Below the pieces are notes generated by a model, which saw nothing but the letters and a program-made list of their open reading frames with translations, searched no databases and had not been told where the DNA came from. A stretch of DNA of 64,000 nucleotides from Parapristionchus giblindavisi (taxonomy: Eukaryota; Nematoda; Chromadorea; Rhabditida; Diplogasteridae), in assembly GCA_943737045.1 (NCBI GenBank), contig CALSFV010000358.1:124001-188000 (forward strand), in the 5' to 3' direction. Shown in pieces: positions 35,601 through 47,365 of the stretch. Positions within the stretch are counted from its first letter, which is position 1. Each line of letters starts with the position of its first letter. A program made the translations under genes and the position numbers.

Positions 35601-35890
35601 CATAGCTCTTTTCATCGATATGATATGAATTATCACTGGCTTAGCAGTGAGCACCCGCAGGACTTCGTGTGCCTTGAATATTGTACCTTGTTTTTCTTTA
35701 TCTTCTATATGAAATGAATTCAATTCAGCAATATGCCGCACACAACATCGATTGCATCGATAAAATTATGGTTATCGCCAGCTCTAAGAAAAATTCGATC
35801 GATAAAGATATGATGGCAATTCTTCTGAGTGAAATGAGAGGAAAACCACTATATCCACGACGTCCAAAGGTCATTCCGCCTGAGCAATAA
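32692..35890 (+). CDS. BTB-domain protein, 383 residues, ten exons
   Basis: Exons 32692-32834, 33181-33295, 33389-33578, 33668-33761, 33827-33911, 34323-34391, 34729-34804, 35008-35167, 35531-35588, 35729-35890 join in phase from ATG to TAA. The BTB fold is readable at about residues 195-305: RLFVPAEVLSLHSTRFQDVF, then EPRILDVESYYLQHFIDVI-like strand/helix, then VLDVAHRFAVQHIKKKCESF and SESLLYLACKYSFPQL. Nematode BTB proteins are mostly substrate adaptors of CUL3 ligases; the N-terminal 190 residues occupy the place a MATH domain would have but I could not confirm one. Exon 8 needs a TTTTGAG acceptor. Introns carry family F, B, A+B and A elements. Confidence 0.75.
32917..33105 (+). repeat. 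Family F element in BTB intron 1
   Basis: Shares the ATAAGAAAATGACACT start, CTCGCCCCGCCTCTCGATTG block and GGCATAGTTTCTGAACCGTG end with 53016-53215. Contains TATAAAAG. Confidence 0.75.
33937..34039. mobile_element. MITE family B in BTB intron 5
   Basis: GGGACTGACACCTTTGTCAA... to ...GAGGTCACTCTCCC; TTAA at 33933-33936 and 34040-34043. Confidence 0.8.
34469..34694. mobile_element. MITE A and MITE B in tandem, BTB intron 6
   Basis: Family A 34469-34578 and family B 34583-34694, sharing one target-like site between them (TTGA 34579-34582) and flanked by TTAA at 34465-34468 and 34695-34698. The same A-B order occurs at 17017-17224. Confidence 0.8.
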
Positions 35891-36269
35891 GTGAAATCCA
35901 CAGGGCCTGTGAATTGTTTAATTAAAAACATTTTTTTGCAAAAAAACGCGAAGAATAGAAATGGTTTTTCTTTCTGAATCCAGTGGCGCAGAAGACATGA
36001 TAGATTTTAATTTATATAATGCGTTTCGGCGAAATTCACGAAAAGCGTTAAATATAACGCTTCCCAGGTCGTGTATACTGCACACTGTATGATTTATCCC
36101 AGGAAAGAAAAAAAGAAATGTAAACAAATATTGGTTTAACTCCTTAGGCACAACTTTACCCTCGTTTTTTGCCCATCACAAGTTTAACTTTACCCTCGTT
36201 TTTTGCCCATCACAAGTTTAGTCCGTCCCCAACCGAAAACTTCTCTTCTCTCTTTCGCTTGTTATTACA

Positions 36270-37422
36270 ATGCCAAGACGATCCTTCCTGTCCAGTAAAG
36301 CAAAAATCGTAACGTAGTTGAGACGGAGCGCCATCCCAACGATCGAAATATTCATATGCGCAAAACTCTCTGTGGCTTTTTTATTTTAGTTATTTTGTAT
36401 ATTATGTTATAGATCGTGCTAAAGTTTTCTCATCGCTCAAGTGGATGGAGTGGTCTAGTCACATTCGAACTCTTCACTGATCTGTGCACAACTTACGCTG
36501 CCTATTTTTATCAGATGTGCTCGGGAGAAATAGATAAACCAAGGTAATGTGGTGTTACATTTTCAAAACGTTCGCACGCCGTGCGGATTTCCCAATTTCT
36601 CGATTGGAAAATTCCACGCTGAGGCGGTGATAGAATGCTGTATGGGTGTTCTGATTGAGTTGACCCATTGATCGAACAAATATTCAAAAATTGTGGGACA
36701 ACAGCGTCGCCAGAACCGACAACCGCTCGCAAAGCAGAAATGATACCACTGAGCTGCCGACAAACGTTACGGCACTCTGCGTACAGATGTGACGTCACGT
36801 TTGCTGAAGCGGTTTGCCCCCGTCATGGATACTTATAGTACAGGCGATAGTTTTCTGCTTTCCTTGGATAAATCATATACTCATATACATACGACAGTCA
36901 ATAGTTTGCAAGAATCATATTCCAATTATATGCAGCGATGAAGAACACAAAATTGCGAATTATGACATCGAAATTATCATATTGCTTGAACACGCTGTTT
37001 TGCACATAAGAATGGTAATAAAATGCTCCAAGCGGGATTTTTACGTAGCTGTTTAATGAAGGGGACGACAATAAATAAGGGGCGAATACTCTTTGGTATT
37101 TCATTTAGAAAATGAAAATTGATAAGGATGATAACACTTAGATGATTTGGGACTTTGTCGCTGCATTATAAGTTCAAGTGAGGAAATGAAAATGAAAATA
37201 TAGTATAAATAAGATTTCATTTTCAGGAATAGTGTGGACTTTACTGCTCTCTTATTCCCAAAGATTGCTTTAGAACTTTTCCGCCCTAATAGAAAGTACT
37301 TCGAAGATGTAGACTGGGAGAGGAACGATTTAACACCACCTCATACGCAAGTTTTGATTTTTATTGTGCAGTGCAGCCCGGTCGATATTTGTACGCAACG
37401 GTTCATTTTCTATAGTCATTAA
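36270..37422 (+). CDS. Unrecognised protein, three exons, about 121 residues
   Basis: Exons 36270-36308 (MPRRSFLSSKAKI), 36413-36543 and 37227-37422 join in phase and end at TAA. The middle reads VLKFSHRSSGWSGLVTFELF and the last exon IALELFRPNRKYFEDVDWER: amino-acid use is gene-like, with good GT/AG sites (TTATAG, TTTCAG). I know no family for it. The last exon may instead use a donor after HTQ (37349) and continue to the orphan exon at 43065-43211 over a transposon-filled intron; the phase would fit. Confidence 0.6.
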
Positions 37423-37451
37423 AACAACTTTTTTAATCACGGAAACTCTAA

Positions 37452-38265
37452 CATGGAACCTCTTTTACATTAATCCGGCGATAAGAGATGAGTTATAGCT
37501 CATTTGAAAGCCCTTCTTCTGTAGATTAAGACTATGTACTTTAAAAATGCAACCGAGGTCTGTGCACGGACTTAAAATTGGAGGAGTGTCTAAAACGCAA
37601 TGATGCACTAGTTCTGCGCGTTATCTCTGCGCACTAGTGGTTGTCAAGCAGGCCTAATGGACGATAGCGGAACGTTTTCGTGGGTTTTCTACATCAATCA
37701 ACAAGTTTCAGTTCGATCGTTTTCTTGAACGGAGAATAACATCTCTCAGAGACGGAAGAAAGAACTTGCAAGAAAATTCCCCCTGCCCCGGCTTACTCTT
37801 CTGCACTTAGTGCTGATAAGATAAATGTATTGTATGTATGTAGTGGTTGTACAGCTAGCGAACGATCCTCGTTCTCCATTTCAGAGTTACAATTGTGAAT
37901 TGCTAGAGTCGACGATGATGTACTTGAACCGGCTGTGGAGAACCATCTTCATACTTATAAAAACTTTTTCAGAAGTTTCCAATTAATGTTTAGCATCTTT
38001 TGCGAGTCTAACCTAACCGAAGTTCGTTAGACATACCGCAATTGCTCATCTTTACCTTTGTGATACCACTGGCTCGCAGAGATAACGCGGAGATAACTAG
38101 TGCATCATTGCGCGCATCGTTGCGTTTTAGACACTCCTCCAATTTTAAGTCCATGCACAGACTTCGGTTGCATTTTTAAAGTACATAGTCTTAATCTACA
38201 GAACAAGGGCTTTCAAATGAGCTATAACTCATCTCTTATCGCCGGATTAATGTAAAAGAGGTTCC
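37452..38265. mobile_element. Fold-back with 180-bp arms
   Basis: Left arm ATGGAACCTCTTTTACATTA... through ...AACGCAATGATGCACTAGTT; right arm its complement ending TGTAAAAGAGGTTCC. Middle 37640-38070 is single copy. No target duplication was clear. Confidence 0.75.
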
Positions 38266-38977
38266 TTGTAAGCACAAAAATCGACCTGGCTGTAATTTTG
38301 AAATCTCGCTATAACTATAAATAAAGTAAGTTGGCTCTGGAACTGCAATTTTCAATATAAGGTGACGACATAAATGATGATTGTTTTTTGATCAGATGTC
38401 TCCCCCTTGTACTGTCAAGACTGTGGCACATGGCATTCACACAAGAAGTGAAAACTGGAAGATGGGTACCGCATGCCTCAGCACACAGCTACGAGGATCG
38501 CCAAGTGTGCATCACAAACTCTTCTCACTCTGCATCGCCGGTTTTTTCTGGCTGTTCAAAGTTATAATCGGTTATGAAAAGTGGGTGCTCTACGATAACG
38601 AAGAGCCAAGGAGGCAGTGGTCAGGAACAGCCAGCAGGTGTCCCCAAAACCGATTTGCTCCGCAAAAAGTCATGCTTTGCATTTCGTGGGGAGTCGATTA
38701 TTAGGAACTCCTCCCCGAGGGTACCACTATCACGACATTTGTCTACACTCTCCAGCTGCGGAAGCTAAGACTCAACCTCGAACAACCATCTGAGAAGGAG
38801 GCTCAGATCAATTCCAAACTGGTAACTCTCTACCCCATACCAAAAGAACGACCAAGGCTGGGAGGGTTATGGCTGGACTGTCCTGCCCCACCATCTGTAC
38901 GCATCCTCCCTTGCTCCCTATAAAAGGTAAAGGTACAACCCGTTATTCAAGGCAAACGAAGTCCTGCGGGTGATCAC

Positions 38978-39312
38978 TAGGGTGGCGAAAATGACTCATG
39001 ATTATTCATTTCTATGGCCTATAATGAGTGGCTCGCTCGTCTAGCGATTATTCATTCCAAGTGGCAGTTGACCGGTCTCCCCTGCGAATATTCGCTTTTT
39101 TGCGAGTCGAAGTGAGTCAAGAAAATTTGGTGAAAGGAGGGCTGAGAAAGCGGTCTGACTCGCACTCGACTCGCTTTTTTTTACTCATTCGCATTGACCT
39201 CTCCTTCTAACAACTCATTCGCCGAGAGAGCGGTCGAAAATGCCTCTCCCGTGAATGCTCACTCTAGACCGCTAAAGTGGACGAATAATCATGAATCATT
39301 TTCGCCACCCTA
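38978..39312. mobile_element. hAT-type MITE with 8-bp duplication
   Basis: TAGGGTGGCGAAAATGACTC at the left, ...TCATTTTCGCCACCCTA at the right, perfect 8-bp GTGATCAC on each side (38970-38977, 39313-39320). Inserted in the mariner relic, so it is younger. Confidence 0.9.
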
Positions 39313-39462
39313 GTGATCACTGCTAGGCCAGCGATCTTTCAAGGCCAATTCAGCCCGGAGGGCCTAATCTCTTCTTCGAACCTACTTTACCGCGTGATGT
39401 AACGCGTGACGTGACGCGTGACGTGATGACTACCAATTCCCCTTTAGGGCACCTTGGGGGAG

Positions 39463-39545
39463 GCGGTGAAACGACAGGGAATCGAACCCAGGACAGATGG
39501 AATGATGGGGGGCGCCCATAGACCACTACACCACTTCGCTCCCTA
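39463..39545 (-). pseudogene. tRNA-like sequence
   Basis: Minus strand reads AGCGAAGTGGTGTAGTGGTC (A-box like) and, 45 bp on, GGGTTCGATTCCC (B-box like). Acceptor pairing is poor, so a tRNA-derived repeat rather than a gene. Confidence 0.5.
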
Positions 39546-39714
39546 TGAGTGTCTCCTTTTCGCGCCGCAAATCCATAAACTGCCAGATAGATGGCAGAAG
39601 GTTATCCATTCGAATGGAGAATATTTCCAGAATCCATCATGCTTTATTAAATTTTTGTGTTATTTTTTTTCGAAACTTAACAAAGCGAGCCCAAGTTCTA
39701 TACATTAACATTAA

Positions 39715-41457
39715 GACACCGGCTCAGTAAGATTCGAGGGTTGAGCCAGTGACCCCGGACATCGACCTCATCGATTTGGCCCAAAATATTTTTATGGATA
39801 CCCCCATGGGCCCCCATCACAAAATGGGTATTCATTTGGGCTGGTTCCTTGAAACACAGATGTGGCGGGCTTTCGAAATTTGAAAACTTGATTTTCACCA
39901 GAAAAAAATGGAGCGACCTAGGACCAATGTTAGTGTCGATTAATTATAAGTATAAATAGACAACAAAAACTGGCTATACGACGGTCCATAGATCCGATCG
40001 CAAACTGATTTTTTTACCTCCTCAAAACATTCTAAAATTAATTAAAATTTTAAAACAAAAAAGTGCAGTCCAATTTTCGCCTCATCTTATAGAGCAAAAA
40101 AATCCGCGTCGAATAAAGGAAAAAAATGAAAAATCGAAGGACCCGTCTTTTGAGATAAATGAACCTGAAGATGACCCGAAAATATTTTTGTTTTCAAACC
40201 CCGTCATGTTTGTACTCATATTGAAGAGCTCGTCGAGTAAAACTACTTTCATGTTGAACGTTTTGTCTGAAACTCATGTTCAAGAGAGTTACACACGGCT
40301 TTCTGCTAATTTTGAGTAAAACGAAAATAAAATATTTTTAAAACAAAAAAGTGCAGTCCAATTTTCGCCTCATCTTATAGAGCAAAAAATTCCGCGTCGA
40401 ATAAAGGGAAAAAATCAAAAATCGAAGGACCCGTCTTTTGAGATAAATGGGCCTGAAGGTGACCCGTAAAACATTTTGTTTTCATACCCCCTCATGTTTG
40501 TACTCATATTGAAGAGCTCGTCGAGTAAAACAACTTTCATGTCGAACGTTTTGTCTGAAACTCATGTGCAAGAGAAATGCATGAGTTTAATTTATTCGCA
40601 CGGTTGCTCACCCAATTTTGAGTAAAATGAAAGTAAAATATTTTTTGCGTACAAAGTGATCACGCCTATATTGTAGAACGCAAAAATTCATACTTACTTT
40701 GTTGTTTCACGAAAAAAAATTGTAGACCCCCATGCTGAAAAATATGGCCTGCAAAGTACTCTTGAAAAAACTGTTGTCGAAACCTTGCCATGTTTATACT
40801 CATTTTAAAGTACTCGTCGAGTACATCATTTTTTATGTTGGTCGTATTCTATGAAAGTATTTTGTTCTCAAGATACAAACAATCTAAATGATTAGGATCC
40901 AGTAAATCTTCATTCATGTATTTCTCTTGTAAATGAGTTTCAGACAAAACGTTCAACATGAAAGTGAGTACGAATATGAGGGGGTTTGAAAACAAAAATA
41001 TTTTCGGGTCATCTTCAGGTTCATTTATCTCAAAAGACGGGTCCTTCGATTTTTGATTTTTTCCCTTTATTCGACGCGGAATTTTTTGCTCTATAAGATG
41101 AGGCCAAAATTGGACTGCACTTTTTTGTTTTCAAATTTTAATTAATTTTAGAATGTTTTGAGGAGGTAAAAAATCAGTTTGCGATCGGATTTCCGGACCG
41201 TCGTATAGCCAGTTTTTGTTGTCTATTTATACTTATAATTAATCAACACTAACATTGGTCCTAGGTCGCTCCATTTTTTTCTGGTGAAAATCGAGTTTTC
41301 AAATTTCGAAAACCCGCCACATCTGTGTTTCAAGGAACCAGCCCAAATGAATACCCATTTTGTGATGGGGGCCCATGGGGGTATCCATAAAAAATTTTTG
41401 GCCCAAATCGGTGAGGTCGATGTCCGGCACTTCCTGGAATCTTACTGAGCCGATGTC
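39715..41457. mobile_element. 1.74-kb fold-back, TTAA-flanked
   Basis: GACACCGGCTCAGTAAGATT at the left, AATCTTACTGAGCCGATGTC at the right, TTAA on both sides (39711-39714, 41458-41461). Arms are about 500-550 bp. Inside the left part a 280-bp segment is directly duplicated (about 40050-40330 and 40340-40620, both with GTGCAGTCCAATTTTCGCCT). No transposase seen. Confidence 0.85.
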
Positions 41458-41571
41458 TTAATTGTAGAATATGCTTAGTGGCTAGTCACTGTCAGTGTCG
41501 AAATGATGCCGTTATTTACGTGAATCTCGACGACAAAATTCGAAAGGTATGTAAATATATATGGTTCTTAT

Positions 41572-42513
41572 CACGCATGTCAGCTAAGGATTGACTGATT
41601 CCACTACACACTTTTGAGTTGACCCCCTCTTTTCTCCACGGTTTTCGAAGGTCCTTGGGTAGGACATCCCTGAGCCAGAGTAGCAAGGATGGTAGATCAA
41701 ACATCTCTCCAGGAGCTCACGTCAATGTTCATCGTTGAGGCCCCTTCCGGTGCGATTTTCTCGGAAGAGTTCTCTCTGGACTGAATCGATGTAGCCATCT
41801 TGGATGCCCATCCACTGGGCGGAACTGGAACTTTCTCTCTTATCTACAGCATTCATCGGTCAATCCGTACCAGGAACCATCGGAATGGACTAATTTCGCT
41901 GTTTTGGCTGCAGCGAGAACAAAAAGTACTTGGGTGAGCGACTCGACGTCAGATTGATCGTCAGAACATTCTCAAGTACTTTACAGGACAATCTTGTCAA
42001 TTAGCCTACAATCGCGAGTAGATCAAAGCAACGCGCGGCTTTTATTAGTGATCTACCAGCGTTCAAATGCAGTTTTTTGGCCGTCATTCAGCCAAATGCC
42101 AACTTAAATCGGCTCCCAAGGGCTTAAATGAAAGCTATTGACGAGCTCTATCGATTGAGCCCTAAACAAAATAGGTCCCGGAACTGTGGAACAAAATCAA
42201 TTCCTTATGGAAAACAAAATCAAAAAGTTGGATTTTCACATTTTTATCTGAAAGCACTCGAGAAATTACACATTTCATCTGTTGATCACTTTTTCATAGC
42301 TCTCCTGTGAGCCGAGAAAATCGCACCGGAAGGGGCCTCAACGATGAACTTTGACGTGAGCATATGGAGAGATGCTTGATCTACCAACCTTGCTACTCTG
42401 GTTCAGGGATGTCCTACCCAAGGACCATCGAAAACCGTGGAGAAAAGAGGGGGTCAACTCAAAAGTGTGTAGTAAAGCAGACAATTTTGGTCAATCCTTA
42501 GGTGACATGCGTG
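41572..42513. mobile_element. CACG...CGTG fold-back, TTAT duplication
   Basis: CACGCATGTCAGCTAAGGAT at the left, complement-like ...GGTGACATGCGTG at the right, TTAT at 41568-41571 and 42514-42517. Arms about 200 bp; centre 41770-42310 is single copy. Confidence 0.85.
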
Positions 42514-42543
42514 TTATATGGTTATAAGGCTCATAGTCCATAT

Positions 42544-42826
42544 TAGGGATCCGCAAATGTGCATTCGTGCGAAATGATTTTCAAAATGAAAATGAAAGAA
42601 AAGTCGTGCGCACGACTTCATTATTATAATTAGGCATTCAGTCGTTCAAATTAAAGCATTCGATTCATTCTGATCATTTTTATTAGTCAAATTGGTGGTT
42701 GGTCTGGCATTTCCATGCATTACATCGCACGAAAAAATGCGTCTTAATTGTGCAGAATGACTTTTCATTATTTTTATTTTGTTCATGCTCGTACCGGCTG
42801 TGCATTTGCACGAATGCGGATCCCTA
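42544..42826. mobile_element. hAT-type MITE, 8-bp duplication GTCCATAT
   Basis: TAGGGATCCGCAAATGTGCA ... GCGGATCCCTA with perfect 8-bp GTCCATAT on both sides (42536-42543, 42827-42834). Confidence 0.9.
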
Positions 42827-43064
42827 GTCCATATATGGTTCTTGTAGAAATGATTGAGAAATACACGGAGAGCCTGAACAAGTTTGGACGAAAAATGCAT
42901 ATACTAACAATAAATGTTTAAATAAGAAGGTTGCCAAAAACGAAAATTGCCCTCTCACTTTTGCATGCTCTCTCATTTTTCATTTTTTTTGTTTGTCTGT
43001 CAGACAAGATAGTACGAGAGAGCGTGCAAAATTTTACTTTTCTCTATAATTTCGCTTATTTCAG

Positions 43065-43211
43065 AACGGATTCGAGCATACGTACAAACAATGTAGTTCG
43101 CATTCTGTGGTTTTCGGAAGTCTGATTGGTGACTCGACAGCAATTGACTATTTCAATCAACAAGACAGGGAAAGTGTACTTGCAATGAAATTCATCGACA
43201 TAATCGAGTGA
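43065..43211 (+). CDS. Orphan terminal exon
   Basis: Follows a consensus TTATTTCAG acceptor and stays open for 48 codons to TGA: NGFEHTYKQCSSHSVVFGSL then IGDSTAIDYFNQQDRES. The composition looks coding. No upstream exon is adjacent; a small palindromic element (about 42920-43030) precedes it. It could be the true last exon of the gene starting at 36270. Confidence 0.4.
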   Translation, partial: NGFEHTYKQCSSHSVVFGSLIGDSTAIDYFNQQDRESVLAMKFIDIIE

Positions 43212-43798
43212 CCAGTTTCTACAACGAGAATAAACGAAATACTAGTCCCTATGCAGTGTTCAACACGTGATGTGCTGTGTTCTTACAATTATTTATTTAC
43301 CATACAACAAAAAGATGTGGCAACATGTTTTGCGTGATATAGTATCATGTGACAGAACGTCCATTTCTGAATTTTGTGATCTATGAAATTCTTGAAGATA
43401 CTGACTAGTGAGGTGGCATGGAGCCACAGCGTTCTCATGACTTTCAAAGCAAGAACGACCGCTCAACATACAAATTCTCTCGAATACAATGGTCTCTCAT
43501 TTGTCTTGCTTTCGAAGAAAAATGGCTTGGACCAGAATACTGTGGAGCACTGGTTTGATACAAACAAAGCGCAAAATCGAGTTTGAGCGCAATAGCGAAT
43601 CTACCCTTCTGAGACAATTCGCTGTGAGTGTGTGATAATAATCACGAACCTTATGAATTGATATTCTGGATCGAGAAGTATTTTGTAAAGGCTGGCAACC
43701 GTAACCTACAGTAACCATTTTAGCGTATCCCTGTTGACAATAAGGGTTTTACATTTGGTAACCAACACACTCCAAAATTTTCGTCGACGAGTGCGTAC
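43212..43798. other. Gene-free stretch with dispersed repeat
   Basis: Contains the second copy (43428-43545) of the repeat at 12640-12770. The open frame over it (ATG 43383) is not shared by the other copy and is not called. Confidence 0.55.
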
Positions 43799-44210
43799 TA
43801 GTGTTGTTTAGTCGAATGTATTCTGCGAATATTTTCGTTCGAATAAAATTTAGCTTTTTAGTCGAACAGTCGTTTTAGTCTGGACTAAAATGACATTTTA
43901 TTCGAGACTAAAATCTAGTCGAGACTAAATTTACATTTAGTCGAGAATAAAAGTGTTCAATTAGTCGAGAATAAAAGTGTTCAAAATGCGATAAAATTAA
44001 CAATTAGGGTAATAATTAGATAATTAGGAAAACGCTTCCATTACACAGAAGAGAAGAAGCGGACCACTCAGCACAAAAAAATGGAAAATGAATGTCTATT
44101 CTCGAATATATTCGAAAATATTATTCGAGACTAAATGCAAATTTAGTCGAGAATATTAGTCTATTTGCCCATTTAGTCGAGACTAAATTTTATTCGATCT
44201 AACAACACTA
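43799..44210. mobile_element. hAT-type MITE, 8-bp duplication GTGCGTAC
   Basis: TAGTGTTGTTTAGTCGAATG ... CTAACAACACTA; GTGCGTAC on both sides (43791-43798, 44211-44218). The interior has many copies of TTTAGTCGAGACTAAA-like motifs. Confidence 0.9.
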
Positions 44211-44284
44211 GTGCGTACGGCAAATGTGGGTATTTTCCGTGACGGCGTAGGAGCGTCAGGCAAATGAAACGATGTATTAGATCG

Positions 44285-44380
44285 GCCAAATACGAGAGAT
44301 CATTGTGTCTCTTTGGAAAAAAATTGATCAAAGAATAATTGAATTTGTAATTGAAATATCAACTTAAATTGGTGAATCAT
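44285..44380 (+). pseudogene. Relic of BTB-gene exon 3
   Basis: TACGAGAGATCATT and TTGATCAAAGAATAATTGAA align with 33491-33560 of the BTB gene; the translated relic keeps IDQRIIEFVIEIS against IDQGITEFVIEIS, then hits a stop. Only this exon piece remains. Confidence 0.7.
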
Positions 44381-44549
44381 ATTTGCACAAAATACACTTT
44401 AGCGATAAACGACGATCGATAAAAATAAACTATATTATTCGATAATCCAACGAATTTCACTCAATTCCTATTTGTACCTTTTCTACAAACGGTGCCAAAT
44501 CCTAAGGTTCCTGCAGAGGCTATCGCAATACAGTTTTCTTCTCGTTTCA

Positions 44550-44765
44550 CACACAGAGATTAAATTTGCCCGAGTAACGTAAGTTGGCGAGCGATTCGCC
44601 CGTATTCTGGCAAATGTTAGCCTGTATATAGGTAAGTTTTTGGGGTATCATTTGCCCGAATGTGGGCAAATCGTGTACACATGTTGTAAAAGTTGGCAAA
44701 TCTATTGCCCATAGTTGGGCAAGTTTGCTCTCTGCGCAACAGTGCCCTTCTGTGGTGCAAATGAA
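44550..44765. repeat. Inverted GCCCAAATTTG-type repeat cluster
   Basis: Several inverted copies of TTTGCCCGAATGTGGGCAAA-like segments between an ACACAGAGATTAAA left end and TCTGTGGTGC; probably another MITE, but the exact ends are not clear. Confidence 0.45.
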
Positions 44766-45229
44766 TCTGTGATACAGCAACAATTTTTTAGTTTAATAAA
44801 AGCTAGCATTCAAAAAAGAATTCAAGAATTGAGGAACAAACATGATGTTCGACCACGATTAACATTTAAAAACATGCTTACTGTCTGACCGCGTTGTCTA
44901 CACTCATCTGCATTATCCGCAATCCAATGTTTTCTGCTCCCGCCATCGCTAATTATTCATGCCGAGTTCTACCCAAGTCTGTATACAGAAAATAAAGTAT
45001 CATGAATGCTTGGAGAAAAGTCCCGGAAATGGTCTAATTATTTGTCCAAAAAATGTGTGTTGAACATAATTGCTCACCTAGGAGCTTTCTCTGAATGTAT
45101 CACTGTATTCTACTGTCTCTCAATGTCGCACTAGCCACAATAACAATAATTCTCCGCCAAAATATGAAATAGGCATATGCAATACAGTAATCCTATTAGG
45201 TTTTGTTCTAGAAAAACATCTCTTACTGA

Positions 45230-45237
45230 TATAAAAG
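45230..45237 (+). promoter_or_regulatory. TATA box of copy-1 secreted-protein gene
   Basis: TATAAAAG 35 bp before the ATG; conserved in copy 2. Implies a very short 5' UTR. Confidence 0.65.
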
Positions 45238-45271
45238 GAGACTGGAATGAGCGAAAATCATCATCAGCAGA

Positions 45272-47365
45272 ATGGCCAAGTCATTCAATATCTCCCTCGT
45301 CCTCCTTGTTCTTCTTCCGGCACTTGCCGCTCCAGCGGTTCTCCCTGGTAAATAAATATAATAAATATTCAAAAAATAAACCAACTTGGGTCTAGGACTA
45401 GGCGGAATCATCGGATCGCTAGTCAATACTACTACTGGAGTTATCGGTTCTGGATTGGGAGCATTATCAGGAGCAGTTGGAGCGATTGTAAATTCCCTCA
45501 ATGCTGCTGTCAATGCTGCAACAAGGTCCATTTCAACATGTACTATATGATCTTTATGACCTCTATTCCAGTGTCGTGTCAGGCTTGGTGGGAGCATTCG
45601 GAAGTTTATCTCCAGATCTCGCAGCTGCAGTCGGAGGTAAACATTAAAATATCTCCGTTGCATGACTACTATTAATATTATTTTATTATATTATTATTAT
45701 TACGATTAAACATACTGTACTTTTCAGATGCAATTAGCGCAATAACAGCTCTAGCGAATACAGTCATCGTAACAGGCAGTCAGGCACTTGGCGCAGCCGG
45801 ACAATTATTGGCCGCCAAACTGGCTCTCGATCAAGCAATTCTAACTGCCGTTGGTGGTGCAGCAAGTGAAGCCGCTGACGCTGTTGGCGGTAAAGTTCTA
45901 CAACACTTTTCCATATCCATCTGTTATATTGAGAATATGCCGGGTTAGGGAGAGGCAGCGGAGAGACAATCGAGAGGCGGGGCGAGATCTAGTAGTATTG
46001 AGCTACTTCCGTTCTTTAGCGCAGTGTCATTTTCTTATGCAAGAACATTTTATACGCACAATATCTACGTGATTTTTCAGCAATCATTCAAGAAATAACC
46101 GCTGCTCTGGCCGCTGGAACAATCGGAGTTGGAGATGGCCTAGTTCAAGCAGCTGTAGGCTTGATCCAAGCCAAACTGGACGCTGATCAGGCAATTCTAA
46201 ATGCAATTGGAGATATCGCAGGCGGACTTACCGATGCCACTACAAGGTTCGTTTTATCAAGAGTTAAGTGAATGATCGATAATACTCAGTTTGTTGGCAA
46301 ATCTAATAGGAATGATCACTGGATTTGGTGTTGGACTTGCAGTGGGAGCCGCAGGTAATCGAACTAATTCCGTTCGAATTCTTTAGTATCATATCAATTG
46401 AGTTAAACAACATTCGTCATCCCAGGTGCCTTACAAGCCCTTGGGGCTGCAATTGCTAACGGAACTGCCGGAATACCAGTACTCGACGTAGCTGGAGAAT
46501 TGGCGGCACTCAAACTTCAAACTGATGCAGCAATTTTGAATGCAACGGCAGGGTTGGTTTTACGAGCAGAATTTGCGCGCATGATTTAATGTGTTCAGAG
46601 CCCTGGGAGACATTGGAGATTTGGCCGCTGGTTTTACTGCTGGACTCGGAATGGGAGCCGAAGGTAATCGTATACTTCGACATCTGAAATTGTATAGTAA
46701 TTTGCAATTTAATCATACAATACTTTCTCAGCGGCAATTAACGCAATTGTTGTTGCTCTGAGCACAGTTCTCGGTACCGGCTCAGCAATAGTTGGCGAGA
46801 TTGCTGGAATCGTAGAAGCCATACTTTCGGCTTATGCGGCAATTCTACTAGCTATTGGAAGTGCGGCAAGTGGAGCAGCTGGAGTTATTGGAGGTCAAGT
46901 TCTTTAATGCGTTCATAAGTCAGAATTATTATAATGCTATACATTTCTTCTCAGGCATCATATCAGCATTAACTTCTGCGCTGAGCGGATCTCTCGGAAT
47001 TGGAGCAGCAATACTGGCCGGAGTTGTAAGCTTAGCACAAGCTCAACTTGCTACTTTTGCATCAATTCTTGCTGGTCTTGGAGGTGCTGCAAGTGGTGTT
47101 GTTGGAGCAGTTGGAGGGTTTGTTTTTGTTTGTTTTTATTGTGGAATGATTTAATATTCTCAGAGCATTGGGAGGTATAGCAGGATTAATCTCCGGTCTC
47201 GTTGGTGGAATCGCTTCCGGAGTCGCAGGTAGGCTTTGGGAGGCTTAAGATATCTTCCTCATATCGCATATATCATCAGGTGTCACTGGCGCTCTGAGCT
47301 CTGCTCTGACTGGTCTCCTTGGAGCACTTGGGGGAGCTATCGGAGGAATTGGCATAACAATCTGA
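45272..47365 (+). CDS. Secreted Ala/Gly-rich repeat protein, copy 1, 443 residues
   Basis: Twelve exons join in phase: 45272-45347, 45396-45525, 45572-45636, 45728-45889, 46081-46246, 46290-46354, 46426-46552, 46599-46663, 46732-46893, 46955-47117, 47164-47228, 47280-47365. A signal peptide is clear (MAKSFNISLVLLVLLPALAA). The mature chain is almost all Ala, Gly, Leu, Ile, Val and Ser, with no Cys, Trp, Arg or His seen. Helical repeat cores recur: LLAAKLALDQAILTAVG, LIQAKLDADQAILNAIG, LAALKLQTDAAILNAT, SLAQAQLATFASILAGLG. Exons 2-6 (196 codons) and 7-11 (194 codons) are a tandem duplication of a five-exon block. An extracellular structural, lipid-binding or membrane-active role is possible, but I know no family and infer none. 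Strong TATA box suggests high expression. Confidence 0.92.
45925..46075 (-). repeat. Family F element in intron 4 of copy 1
   Basis: Reverse copy of the 53016-53215 element (GTGCGTATAAAATG..., CTCGCCCCGCCTCTCG). The equivalent intron of copy 2 lacks it. Confidence 0.8.

Larger units (their letters stand above)
38385..39660 (+). pseudogene. Broken mariner transposase gene
   Basis: Frames show HHKLFSLCIAGFF, then YEKWVLYDNEEPRRQW, QKVMLCISWGVDY and ELLPEGTTITTFVYTLQLRK, i.e. the mariner catalytic core (the usual GDEKWVLYDN is GYEKWVLYDN here, so the first catalytic Asp is lost). The C-terminal KLPDRWQKVIHSNGEYF follows at about 39566-39640. The two parts are separated by a hAT MITE (38978-39312) and a tRNA-like stretch, and stops are present. 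Confidence 0.85.
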
